Shown: positions 36,894 through 45,766 of the stretch, in pieces | Numbering within the stretch: the first letter of the stretch is position 1 | Layout of the letters: each line of letters starts with the position of its first letter | Assembly (NCBI GenBank): GCA_963677345.2 | Contig: CAXXLC010000039.1 | Coordinates: 124,001 to 188,000, forward strand | DNA length: 64,000 bases | Direction: 5' to 3' | Source: Saccharicrinis sp963677345 | GTDB lineage: Bacteria > Bacteroidota > Bacteroidia > Bacteroidales > Marinilabiliaceae | Made by a program: the position numbers and the translations under genes | The notes under the pieces: model-generated | What the model was told of the DNA's origin: nothing | What the model saw: only the letters and a program-made list of their open reading frames with translations | The model's database searches: none

Positions 36894-37886
36894 ATGGATA
36901 CTTTCGCATACTTAAATACACCATTAAAAGAAATTGTTAAAGAAAATCCTTTATTCAACGATTTCTTTTCTTCATTTCAAATAGAGGCTGAAACTGAGCT
37001 TAAATCATTTTCAGAATACATAGATAGACAACCAGATGAGTTTTGGAAGGAAAACACTATTTCTAAAGAAGAAATAACAGTTTTATACAAGGACTATATT
37101 AGCGGAATTAAAGATTGCGAAAGAAAATCAAGTATTGAGACTCTTGATATTTTAAAGGGATTTGATAAAAGTAACAATATTGAAAATTGTGATTTACATC
37201 TTAAACCAGGTGAAATAACTTGTATTGTTGGTCCTACAGGTTCTGGTAAAAGCAGGTTACTGGCTGATATTGAGTGGTTAGCCAATGGGGATACTCCTAC
37301 TAAACGCAAGATTCTAATTAATGGAGAAATAGCAAACGAAGATACTGCAGCTCTTTATGGGGGTAAATTGATAGCTCAAATAACTCAAAACATGAATTTT
37401 GTGCTGGATATGGATGTGGAAAGTTTTCTTTTATTACATGCTCAAAGCCGATTTTTGGCCAATGCTGAAGATACAGTACTTGAAGTTATTAAACTTGCCA
37501 ATGAGCTTTCAGGTGAGCCATTTGATTCTACAACTCCTGTAACCTTTTTAAGTGGCGGACAATCCAGAGCTTTGATGATCGCAGATGTAGCGTGTATTGG
37601 TCAGGCTCCTATAGTTTTAATTGACGAGATTGAAAATGCCGGAGTAAATAAGAAAAAGGCTCTGGATTTACTGGTAAGTAAAGATAAAATAGTACTTATG
37701 GCAACCCATGATCCACTATTAATATTGCTTGCAGATAAACGTGTGGTAATTAAAAACGGTGGTATGCATAAAATAATTTCAACCAATATTCATGAAAAAA
37801 ATTATTACAGCAAACTGGAAAAAATAGATCAGGCTTTACAAGAAGCCAAAGACTTTTTTAGAAATGGTAATCAATTAGAAAGTTAA
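36894..37886 (+). CDS. Orphan ABC-type ATPase with N-terminal helical module
   Basis: The 330-residue protein has an N-terminal helical region (1-80; NTPLKEIVKENPLFNDFFSS..) resembling the modules at the start of the two leaderless binding-protein-like proteins. An ABC ATPase follows: Walker A GPTGSGKS (113-120), Q-loop AQITQNMNF, signature LSGGQ (219-223), Walker B IVLIDEIEN (240-248) and switch MATHDP. No permease is encoded next to it, and it is the last gene of the run (stop at 37886). It may work with the GTPase 3 bp upstream as a soluble machine rather than a transporter. An alternative is that it also serves the FecCD permease. Confidence 0.7.
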   Translation: MDTFAYLNTPLKEIVKENPLFNDFFSSFQIEAETELKSFSEYIDRQPDEFWKENTISKEEITVLYKDYISGIKDCERKSSIETLDILKGFDKSNNIENCDLHLKPGEITCIVGPTGSGKSRLLADIEWLANGDTPTKRKILINGEIANEDTAALYGGKLIAQITQNMNFVLDMDVESFLLLHAQSRFLANAEDTVLEVIKLANELSGEPFDSTTPVTFLSGGQSRALMIADVACIGQAPIVLIDEIENAGVNKKKALDLLVSKDKIVLMATHDPLLILLADKRVVIKNGGMHKIISTNIHEKNYYSKLEKIDQALQEAKDFFRNGNQLES

Positions 37887-37904
37887 TTACTGCCAATATA
37901 TTCG

Positions 37905-37912
37905 TATTTTTG
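37905..37912 (+). promoter_or_regulatory. Bacteroidetes-type -7 box ahead of the patatin gene
   Basis: TATTTTTG matches TAnnTTTG and lies 29 bp before ATG 37942, a sensible leader length. It suggests that the patatin gene is not part of the preceding operon. Confidence 0.4.
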
Positions 37913-37941
37913 TCATATAATATCAAAAATATGAATTAAAC

Positions 37942-38793
37942 ATGAATCAAAAAGTTGGACTTGTACTAGAAGGAGGTGGCTTTAGAGGTATTTATAGTGC
38001 AGGAGTTATTGATTGCTTAATGGAAAAAAACATTGAATTACCTTATGTAATTGGTGTTAGTATGGGTGCATGCAATGGTGTAAACTACATTTCTAAACAA
38101 ATTGGTCGTAATTTAAATGTCCCTTATTCATATATTGAGGACAAGCGTTATATGAGTTATAAGCGTTTGTTTACTAAAGGAGAATTATTCGGGATGGATT
38201 TTATTTTTAATGAAATCCCCAAAAAACTAATTCCATTTGATTACAATACATATTCTAATTCTATCCAGGAATTTATTATTGGAACAACAGATTGTATTAC
38301 TGGTAAACCATTTTATATTAAAACATTAGATTACGATACTTTACTAACTTCTTTAAAGGCTTCGGCCAGTTTACCATTTGCATCAAAAATGGTAAATTTT
38401 GATAATAAAAAATTGTTAGACGGAGGCATCAGTGATCCAATCCCTTATAAAAAAGCTTTTGAAGATGGTTGTGATAAATTAATTATTGTATTAACGCAAA
38501 CGAGTGACTTTGTAAAAAAACCTACCAAATTTTCAACTTTAGGAAAATTATTTTATTCTAAGTATCCACAACTACTTAAAACACTAAATAACAGATATAT
38601 TAATTACAACAATCAACTTAAAGAAATTCAAAAATTAGAAGAAGAAGGTAAAGTATTTGTTATTAGACCAAAACAAAATATTCCGGTAAGCAGAACTGAA
38701 CGAGACAAACAAAAACTTAAAGAGGCTTTTAATATGGGTTACCAGCATTGTAATCAGATTTATAAAGAATTATACAGTTGGATAAACCTATAA
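37942..38793 (+). CDS. Patatin-like phospholipase
   Basis: The 283-residue protein has the patatin active-site set: oxyanion loop EGGGFRGIYSAGV (10-22), nucleophile Ser40 in GVSMGACNG and the catalytic Asp in LLDGGISDPIP. This is the YjjU/RssA-like bacterial group, cytoplasmic or membrane-peripheral lipid acyl hydrolases. There is no signal peptide. It is monocistronic, with a -7 promoter box just upstream. The 220 bp behind it (38794-39014) hold nothing I can identify. Confidence 0.88.
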   Translation: MNQKVGLVLEGGGFRGIYSAGVIDCLMEKNIELPYVIGVSMGACNGVNYISKQIGRNLNVPYSYIEDKRYMSYKRLFTKGELFGMDFIFNEIPKKLIPFDYNTYSNSIQEFIIGTTDCITGKPFYIKTLDYDTLLTSLKASASLPFASKMVNFDNKKLLDGGISDPIPYKKAFEDGCDKLIIVLTQTSDFVKKPTKFSTLGKLFYSKYPQLLKTLNNRYINYNNQLKEIQKLEEEGKVFVIRPKQNIPVSRTERDKQKLKEAFNMGYQHCNQIYKELYSWINL

Positions 38794-39014
38794 ATTACAA
38801 TCGTTTATACCTACATAATTTATCTCCATCGTTTAAAATAAAGGTATCCTTTGATATTTTATCTATGGTTCATAAAAACGGATTGAAAACCAGTGTTTAA
38901 CAGGCAGGAATAAATTCAATAAAATTATAAAAGGCCACTACCGTATTTACAATTCCAACACATATATTTAATAACTCTGAATATTTCTATTTGCGTGATT
39001 TATTACATTTGTAT

Positions 39015-40625
39015 ATGCTTAGAAACATAACATATATAGGGATATTGGTTTTATTAATGGCTTGTAAAACACAAAAAGAAGCCATTAATAAACCAGTAAT
39101 TGAGGATTTAAAAAAAGTGTTTCCTGAAAAAGAAATATCAGTAAATATTCAAAATCAAATATCTTTTATAAATGATTCTTCATTAACATCTGTATATTCA
39201 AAAAACTCATTTTTACCAATTTGGAAATCCGATTCAATAATAAAAAAAGGAATCAATTGGATTAATGACTCTAAATATGACGGTTTAAATCCTGAAAAAT
39301 TCAATTTATTTAAGCTTAATGAATTATATGACAATACATTTGCTGATTCAGGTATAAATACAAATTATTACGCTAAGCTCGATCTTTTGCTTACAAAAAG
39401 CATTAAAGAATGTGGATATAGAATTCGTTATTCCATTTTAAATCCAAAAGAATTTCACAGTGGTTGGAATTATGGAGCTCCCAAAAAACTACCTCATGAT
39501 TCTATTTGGATAAATTACATTAAAAATGAAAATATTAATCAATTAAATGCCTTTTTTGAACCTAAAAATCCTGAATATTCAAAATTAAAGAAAGAACTTA
39601 AAGATATATACGCTAAAACTAACCAAAATATTCATCTAGAAGTGTTGGATCCAGGCTTTTTATTACAAAAAGGGGATTCGAACCAATATGTTATTCCATT
39701 AAAAAGAAAACTATTAAAAATACCCAATGACTCAACAGTTTCGATGAAATTTGATGAACAACTTTCCACAACTGTAAAAAAATTTCAGATTAAGCATGGA
39801 TTATATCCTGATGGTATTGTAGGAAAACAGACCTACCATTTTTTAAATTGGAATACACATCTATATATCAACATTTTAACATCCAACCTCGAACGATTAA
39901 GATGGTTTAATGATAAGCAGTTTATAAATGGAGTAACAATTAATATTGCTTCTCAAAAGCTAAAATACAGTCTAGAAAATAAGAGTATTTACAATTCTAA
40001 AGTAATAGTAGGGAAATATAAAAATCAAACCCAGGTTTTCCAATCCTCAATTAATTACCTGGTTTTTAATCCATGTTGGACAGTTCCTAAATCTATTGCA
40101 AACACTCAAATTTTATATGGAGCTAAAAGAGATTCTTTGTATTTACAAAAGCGAAATATGTTTATATGTAAAAATGGTTTAGAAATACCGACCGACAGTA
40201 TCGACTATTCGCAATATACAGCCTCTTATTTTCCATTTACTATATTTCAACGCACTTCTGAATCCAATGCTCTAGGAAGAGTAAAATTCATGTTTAAAAA
40301 TCATTTTTCTATTTATCTTCACGATACACCGCAAAAGAGTTTATTTAGTAAACCTATAAGAACCTATAGCCACGGATGTATAAGATTAGAAAATGCTCTA
40401 GATTTTTCAGATTTCATACTCAACAAAATAGACCAACAAAACATTGTAAAAGAAAAATATTTAAATAAAGGTTATCCGGTTAAAGTATACCTTAAACAAG
40501 ATATCCCTATAAATATTATTTACTTAACATGCTGGTTTGATGATGAATCAGGTGAAGTAATTTATGGAAAAGATGTATATCTTAAAGATCATATACTTTT
40601 TAATCATTTGAATAACATCAAATAA
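39015..40625 (+). CDS. L,D-transpeptidase lipoprotein (YcbB-like)
   Basis: This is a cell-wall crosslinking enzyme of the YkuD type. The catalytic motif is HGCIRL inside RTYSHGCIRLENA, with the upstream His in FSIYLHDTP. A peptidoglycan-binding domain precedes it (VKKFQIKHGLYPDGIVGKQT), and the N-terminal scaffold region is as in YcbB/LdtD. The start is ATG 39015, giving a lipoprotein signal (ITYIGILVLLMAC, lipobox LMAC); a TTG at 38991 would only add eight residues. At 536 residues the length fits YcbB. It ends one base before the stop codon of the convergent dtd gene. Confidence 0.9.
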   Translation: MLRNITYIGILVLLMACKTQKEAINKPVIEDLKKVFPEKEISVNIQNQISFINDSSLTSVYSKNSFLPIWKSDSIIKKGINWINDSKYDGLNPEKFNLFKLNELYDNTFADSGINTNYYAKLDLLLTKSIKECGYRIRYSILNPKEFHSGWNYGAPKKLPHDSIWINYIKNENINQLNAFFEPKNPEYSKLKKELKDIYAKTNQNIHLEVLDPGFLLQKGDSNQYVIPLKRKLLKIPNDSTVSMKFDEQLSTTVKKFQIKHGLYPDGIVGKQTYHFLNWNTHLYINILTSNLERLRWFNDKQFINGVTINIASQKLKYSLENKSIYNSKVIVGKYKNQTQVFQSSINYLVFNPCWTVPKSIANTQILYGAKRDSLYLQKRNMFICKNGLEIPTDSIDYSQYTASYFPFTIFQRTSESNALGRVKFMFKNHFSIYLHDTPQKSLFSKPIRTYSHGCIRLENALDFSDFILNKIDQQNIVKEKYLNKGYPVKVYLKQDIPINIIYLTCWFDDESGEVIYGKDVYLKDHILFNHLNNIK

Positions 40626-41078
40626 TCACTCTCTATTCCTGGAATCAATAATAATCGTAACCGGACCATCATTTACTAAAGAAACTTCCATATGAGCCCC
40701 AAATTCGCCCGTTTTTACCTCTTTACCTAAACCAGTCTCCAAACAGGCAATAAACTGCTTATATAAGGGTATAGATACCTCAGGTTTGGCTGCATCAATG
40801 TACGAAGGTCTGTTTCCTTTTTTTGTCTTAGCATGTAATGTAAATTGACTTACAACGATAATCTCACCATTAACATCTAATAATGATTTATTCATTACAC
40901 CATTTTCATCATCAAAAATTCTAAGATTGGTAATTTTTTTACATAACCATTCCACATCGGTATAATCATCCTCATTTACTATTCCTACTAAAACAAGTAA
41001 TCCTTCTTTAATAGAAGATTTAATATTTTGTTCAATAGTAACAGATGCCTTAGACACTCTTTGAATAACAACTCGCAT
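40626..41078 (-). CDS. dtd: D-aminoacyl-tRNA deacylase
   Basis: The 150-residue length and sequence are typical of Dtd, which removes D-amino acids wrongly attached to tRNA. Visible are the start MRVVIQRVSKASVTI, the active-site SQFTLHAKTKKGNRPSY and the chiral-proofreading cross-subunit motif NDGPVT. It is a cytoplasmic homodimer. It stands alone, abutting the L,D-transpeptidase gene tail to tail. The spacer 41079-41319 is AT-rich and shows nothing else. Confidence 0.95.
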   Translation of the reverse strand: MRVVIQRVSKASVTIEQNIKSSIKEGLLVLVGIVNEDDYTDVEWLCKKITNLRIFDDENGVMNKSLLDVNGEIIVVSQFTLHAKTKKGNRPSYIDAAKPEVSIPLYKQFIACLETGLGKEVKTGEFGAHMEVSLVNDGPVTIIIDSRNRE

Positions 41079-41319
41079 TTAAATATTTTTTGAATTATAA
41101 AAACCTTAGAAGTACTTTTTTTGTTGAATTGGGTAAAAATATCATAATTTCAATAATTTTAGGTAGATTATTATTTTTTACAAATTACAAAAACACAACT
41201 AACAATTAATTTATTTAATTATATTTCAATATTTTATACATATTAATTACATTATTACTTTAATATTTAATAAACTGAGATTTTAATAAAAAATTACTAA
41301 CGATAGATTATACAGAAAT

Positions 41320-42294
41320 ATGCTGATCATTTTAAGTCAAACAAACAATCCATTTCATAATATAGCCACCGAGGAATATTTACTTAAGAATTTTAAAGAA
41401 GACATATTTTTTCTTTATGTCAATTCAAAAAGTATTATTGTCGGAAAACATCAAAACACACTAGCTGAAATTAATTATTCTTTTGTTAATGAAAATAATA
41501 TTCCAGTCATAAGAAGACTATCCGGAGGAGGAACTGTATTTCATGATCCAGGTAATATAAATTTTTGTTTTATTACTTCTGGTAACAAGGGTGAATTAGT
41601 GAACTTCAAAAAACATACTACTCCCATTGTAAACTTTTTAAATTCTTTAAATGTGAATGCAGCCCATGGAGGAAGAAATGATATTTTGATTGAAGGATGT
41701 AAAATTAGCGGAAATGCATGTCATGTATATAAAAGTAGGGTTATGCATCATGGCACTTTATTATTTAATAGTAAACTGAAGTCATTAACAAATGCATTGA
41801 AAAATGATCCTTTAAAATACACAGATAAGGCAGTTAAATCAGTTCGCAGTAAAGTGACTAATATATATGATCATCTTACCGATAAAATAGAAGTAGACGT
41901 ATTTGTAAACCAATTAAATCAATATATAATCAATAACTATGATTGTACTTCATACACACTGTCAAATGAAGACAATAAAACAATTGATAATTTAGTAGAT
42001 GAAAAATTCATTACCTGGGAGTGGAACTATGGATACAGCCCAAAATATGAACTTAAAAAAAGAATAAAATCAACATCTGGAAAAAGATTTGAAATCATCT
42101 TTAACGTACAAAAAGGGAAAATAAGTGAAGTTAAAATAAAAAGTAATTCTACAGAGAAAGAAAATATAAATGAACTTCAAGAAATATTAAATACATGTAT
42201 GCACCAGTATGAAGATATTACAAATAGAACTGCTAATGTATTTAGTCAACTCAGAGATCTTAATCAGAATGAATTATTAGATGCTTTATTTTAA
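41320..42294 (+). CDS. lplA: Lipoate-protein ligase
   Basis: The 324-residue protein attaches free lipoate to lipoyl domains of 2-oxoacid dehydrogenases and GcvH, using ATP. The catalytic domain shows RRLSGGGTVFHDPGNINFCFI, GRNDILIEGCKISGNA (with the lipoyl-AMP-binding Lys) and HHGTLLF. The C-terminal accessory domain (about 235-324) begins KFITWEWNYGYSPKYEL. Together they make a full-length LplA. It overlaps the convergent uvrC stop by four bases. Confidence 0.9.
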   Translation: MLIILSQTNNPFHNIATEEYLLKNFKEDIFFLYVNSKSIIVGKHQNTLAEINYSFVNENNIPVIRRLSGGGTVFHDPGNINFCFITSGNKGELVNFKKHTTPIVNFLNSLNVNAAHGGRNDILIEGCKISGNACHVYKSRVMHHGTLLFNSKLKSLTNALKNDPLKYTDKAVKSVRSKVTNIYDHLTDKIEVDVFVNQLNQYIINNYDCTSYTLSNEDNKTIDNLVDEKFITWEWNYGYSPKYELKKRIKSTSGKRFEIIFNVQKGKISEVKIKSNSTEKENINELQEILNTCMHQYEDITNRTANVFSQLRDLNQNELLDALF

Positions 42295-44099
42295 TTAAAA
42301 TATTCCCATACAACTTTACCTTTAGCTAAACCTATTACACCCTGAATTTCTTCCAGTTTTAATTTTTTAATTTGTTCTACAGATTTAAATTCTGATAATA
42401 GTTTTTGAGCAGTCTTCTCTCCTATTCCTGAAATATTATCCAACTCTGAAGTAGCAAAATTTTTAGATCTTTGATTTCTATGAAAGGTAATCCCAAAACG
42501 GTGAGCTTCATTTCGTGCATGCTGAATCACTTTTAATGTTTCAGAATTCTTATCTAAATACAAAGGCACAGGATCTCCCGGGAAAAATATTTCTTCTAAA
42601 CGCTTAGCTATACCTATAACTGTAATTTTATCAGCAATTTCTAAACGTCGAAATATTTTCATAGCAGCACCCAATTGACCTTTTCCTCCGTCTATTATAA
42701 CAAGATTAGGTAAGCTTTCGTTCTCTACAATTAGGCGCCTATATCTACGTTCAATAATCTCTTCCATACTCGCAAAATCATCAGGACCAATAACTGTTTT
42801 TACATTAAAATGCCTGTAATCTTTTTTACTAGGCTTGGCGTTCTTAAACACAACACAAGCTGCTACAGGGAAATTTCCTTGAATATTTGAGTTATCGAAA
42901 CACTCAATATGTTTAGGCAATTCTTTCAATCTTAAATCCTTTTTCATAGTATTTAAAATTCGATCTTCCCTGGTTTTCTTTTTGCGAATGGATTGTTGCT
43001 TTAATTTTTCTAAACGATAATACTTTACATTACGTTCTGATAGCTCTAATAATTGCTTCTTCTCCCCTTTTTTAGGAACTATAAATTGTATATTTTCAAA
43101 TTCAATATCAGGTTTAAATGGAACTATAACTTCTCTTGAGGTACTATGTAAACGCTCTTTAATTTCTAATATAGCCATAGACAGTAATTCAGGTAAAGTT
43201 TCATCTAACTTCTTTTTCATTTCTATGGTGTGAGCTTGAATAATAGCACCATTAATAACCTTTAGGAAATTTACATAAGCTGAATTCTCATCTTCAATAA
43301 TTGAATAAACATCCACATTATTTATACTGGCACTTACAATAGTTGATTTACTCTGATAAGAATTTAATTGATTAATTTTTTGCTTTACATCCTCTGCTTC
43401 TTCAAACTTATATTCAGAAGCATAAATCATCATTAAATCCTTTAAATATTTGATTACAGAATTAATATTACCTTTTAAAATATTCTTAATTGCATCTATA
43501 TTCTTACCATAATTTACTTCATCATACTCTCCAATACAAGGTCCTTTACAGTTACCTAAATGATACTCTAAACAAACTTTATATTTTCCTTGAGAAATAT
43601 TTTCCTGAGATAGATTTAATTTGCAACTGCGAAGTGGATAAGTAGATTTAAAAAGATCCAATAAAGTACGCACCATAACAACTGAAGTATATGGTCCAAA
43701 ATATAAACTACCATCTTTAATAACATTCCTTGTTGAAAAAACTCTTGGATAAGATTCATTTTTTATAACAATCCAAGGGAAGGATTTATCATCTTTTAGA
43801 AGTACATTGTAACGTGGTTGATATTTCTTTATAAGATTATTTTCGAGCAACAAAGCGTCTTCTTCAGAGTTAACTACTATGTGCTCAATATTGGCTATAT
43901 TTTTGACTAATATAGCTGTTTTACCATTATCAGGCTTACCAACAAAATAAGAAGAAACACGCTTTTTAAGGTTCTTGGCCTTTCCTACATAAATAATTTT
44001 TCCTTCCTTATTGAAGTATTGATAAACACCCGGATCAGATGGAAGGACTGCAATTTTTTCTTTTAAATAATCAATATTGGGATTTAAAACAGAACTCAT
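42291..44099 (-). CDS. uvrC: Excinuclease ABC subunit C
   Basis: UvrC makes the dual incisions in nucleotide-excision repair. The 602-residue protein has the GIY-YIG nuclease domain at the N-terminus (PGVYQYFNKEGKIIYVGKAK), the CxxxC cluster region (CKLNL..CLEYHLGNCKGPC), the UVR helix (YKFEEAEDVKQKI), the RNase H-like C-terminal nuclease (ECFDNSNIQG, VIIDGGKGQ, HRFGITFHR) and tandem HhH at the end (ISGIGEKTAQKLL). All parts are present. Its start overlaps the stop of ade by four bases, implying coupled translation. Confidence 0.96.
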   Translation of the reverse strand: MSSVLNPNIDYLKEKIAVLPSDPGVYQYFNKEGKIIYVGKAKNLKKRVSSYFVGKPDNGKTAILVKNIANIEHIVVNSEEDALLLENNLIKKYQPRYNVLLKDDKSFPWIVIKNESYPRVFSTRNVIKDGSLYFGPYTSVVMVRTLLDLFKSTYPLRSCKLNLSQENISQGKYKVCLEYHLGNCKGPCIGEYDEVNYGKNIDAIKNILKGNINSVIKYLKDLMMIYASEYKFEEAEDVKQKINQLNSYQSKSTIVSASINNVDVYSIIEDENSAYVNFLKVINGAIIQAHTIEMKKKLDETLPELLSMAILEIKERLHSTSREVIVPFKPDIEFENIQFIVPKKGEKKQLLELSERNVKYYRLEKLKQQSIRKKKTREDRILNTMKKDLRLKELPKHIECFDNSNIQGNFPVAACVVFKNAKPSKKDYRHFNVKTVIGPDDFASMEEIIERRYRRLIVENESLPNLVIIDGGKGQLGAAMKIFRRLEIADKITVIGIAKRLEEIFFPGDPVPLYLDKNSETLKVIQHARNEAHRFGITFHRNQRSKNFATSELDNISGIGEKTAQKLLSEFKSVEQIKKLKLEEIQGVIGLAKGKVVWEYFN

Positions 44100-45724
44100 T
44101 CAACAAATAAATTTGTAAAAGAAAAGGTACTCACATCAAATAAACCCTTATCCCCTATTTTTAATTTTGGAATCACAAGCAACGACATAAAGGATAATGT
44201 CATAAATGGAGCCTTCAATTTCGACCCCATTTCTTTTACTTTAGCATTTAAAAATTGATACTTTTCAGCAACCTGTACCCCATCATTATCTGTCATTAAC
44301 CCTGCAATTTCCAAAGGTAAAATATCAACATCATTATTATTAACACAAGAAATACCACCTTTGCACCTGATAATTTCATTTAAAGCTAAAATAATTTCTT
44401 TATCAGAAGTCCCTACAGCTATTAAATTATGACTATCATGGGCAACACTACAAGCTATTGCTCCTTTCTTTAATCCAAAATTTTTAATAAATCCAACGCT
44501 GGGATTTGATTCCTTATAACGATTTACAACTACTATTTTAAGTATATCTTCATCTATATTTGACACTATATATCCATTCGAATTTGAAGGTTTCCAAAGA
44601 AATTCGGTGGTAATTAAGTCTCCATCTACAGCTTCAATAACCTTTATTTTTGCATCATTTTGATATGGAACTTGTATTTGATCAACGTTAATTGGAGTAA
44701 TATTAAAATTATTTACAACATCAGATTTATGTATATCGAAGTATATTTTATTATCAGCAAATACTCTTTTTCCATTAATATAGGTTTCAAGAATATTAAA
44801 ATCTTCTAAATTATCTACTAAAATAAAATCAGCGGCATCTCCTTCTCTCAATAATCCAACAGGTAAATTATAATGCTCTACAGGTTTAACAGTAGCAGCT
44901 CTTAGTAGCTTAAATATATCTATTCCTTTAGATAATCCTAACCTAATAATTTTATCTATATGTCCGTTTTGAATAATTTCATCTGGATGCGAATCATCCG
45001 TACACAACATTATATCATCAGGATTTGATTCAAATAACGCAGATAAAGAATCAAAATTTTTAGCAGCACTTCCCTCTCTAATTTGAACAACAATACCGTG
45101 TTTTATCTTATTGATGGCTTCATCTACTGATACACATTCATGATCTGAACTTATACCAGCAGCAGCATATTTTTCTAAATCCTCTCCCTTTAAACCGGGC
45201 GCATGACCATCAATTTTCTTTCCGTATTTATGTGCAAGAGAAATTTTCTTATAAACCTCCTCGTCATTATAAATGACACCAGGAAAATTCATCATTTCAG
45301 ATAATACAAATACATCTTCTCTTTGTAGAAGTTGATCAATATCATCAGAAGTAATAACTGCACCACTAGTTTCAAATGCAGTAGCAGGAACACACGATGG
45401 AGCCCCAAAGAAACATTTTAACGGAACATATTTAGCATTTTGAATCATATAATCCACCCCTTCCACACCTAACACATTAGCTATCTCATGAGGATCCGTT
45501 ACAACAGCAACTGTTCCACGTGGAACAACTAACTTAGAAAATTGGCGAGGGGTTAACATAGAACTTTCAATATGAACATGACTATCGATTAAGCCAGGTA
45601 AAATATAATTTTGGTAATTTTTAACACTCTTTTTAATAGAAAAAATTTTACCATCTTTAATTTTAATATCTCCATTAAAAATATTTTTATGAATAACATC
45701 AATAATTTTACCTGAAATAATCAT
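44096..45724 (-). CDS. ade: Adenine deaminase
   Basis: This metal-dependent amidohydrolase converts adenine to hypoxanthine in purine salvage. It has the first metal motif LIDSHVHIESSML, then TDPHEIANVLG, DGHAPGLKGEDL, SSDHECVS and the TDDSHPDEI aspartate, all typical of Ade; the length of 542 residues also fits. The C-terminal half carries ALNEIIRCKGGISCV and PLEIAGLMTD. The coding sequence contains a perfect parS palindrome at 45512-45527, which reads through the codons for the GTVAVV region. It lies between uvrC (4-bp overlap) and mnmG (42-bp spacer). Confidence 0.93.
   Translation of the reverse strand: MIISGKIIDVIHKNIFNGDIKIKDGKIFSIKKSVKNYQNYILPGLIDSHVHIESSMLTPRQFSKLVVPRGTVAVVTDPHEIANVLGVEGVDYMIQNAKYVPLKCFFGAPSCVPATAFETSGAVITSDDIDQLLQREDVFVLSEMMNFPGVIYNDEEVYKKISLAHKYGKKIDGHAPGLKGEDLEKYAAAGISSDHECVSVDEAINKIKHGIVVQIREGSAAKNFDSLSALFESNPDDIMLCTDDSHPDEIIQNGHIDKIIRLGLSKGIDIFKLLRAATVKPVEHYNLPVGLLREGDAADFILVDNLEDFNILETYINGKRVFADNKIYFDIHKSDVVNNFNITPINVDQIQVPYQNDAKIKVIEAVDGDLITTEFLWKPSNSNGYIVSNIDEDILKIVVVNRYKESNPSVGFIKNFGLKKGAIACSVAHDSHNLIAVGTSDKEIILALNEIIRCKGGISCVNNNDVDILPLEIAGLMTDNDGVQVAEKYQFLNAKVKEMGSKLKAPFMTLSFMSLLVIPKLKIGDKGLFDVSTFSFTNLFVE
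45512..45527. other. parS site (ParB binding), inside ade
   Basis: TGTTCCACGTGGAACA is a perfect 16-bp palindrome matching the bacterial parS consensus TGTTnCACGTGnAACA at every fixed position. Chromosomal parS sites cluster near oriC and load ParB for segregation. It lies within a coding sequence, which is common for parS. Confidence 0.85.
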
Positions 45725-45740
45725 AATCTAAAATACTTAA

Positions 45741-45756
45741 AGTTCCACGTGGAACA
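45741..45756. other. parS site between ade and mnmG
   Basis: AGTTCCACGTGGAACA matches the parS consensus in 15 of 16 positions; only the first base differs. It sits 213 bp from the site inside ade and fills much of the 42-bp spacer ahead of ade on the minus strand. Confidence 0.85.
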
Positions 45757-45766
45757 TGTTAAAAAT

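Noticed and set aside
39004..39011. TACATTTG as a -7 promoter box for the L,D-transpeptidase gene
   Set aside because: It lies only three bases ahead of the ATG at 39015, so a transcript from it would start at or after the start codon.
39672..39684. GGGGATTCGAACC, which looks like the T-arm of a tRNA in reverse
   Set aside because: It lies in frame inside the L,D-transpeptidase gene (codons for GDSNQ), and no acceptor stem, D-arm or anticodon arm surrounds it.
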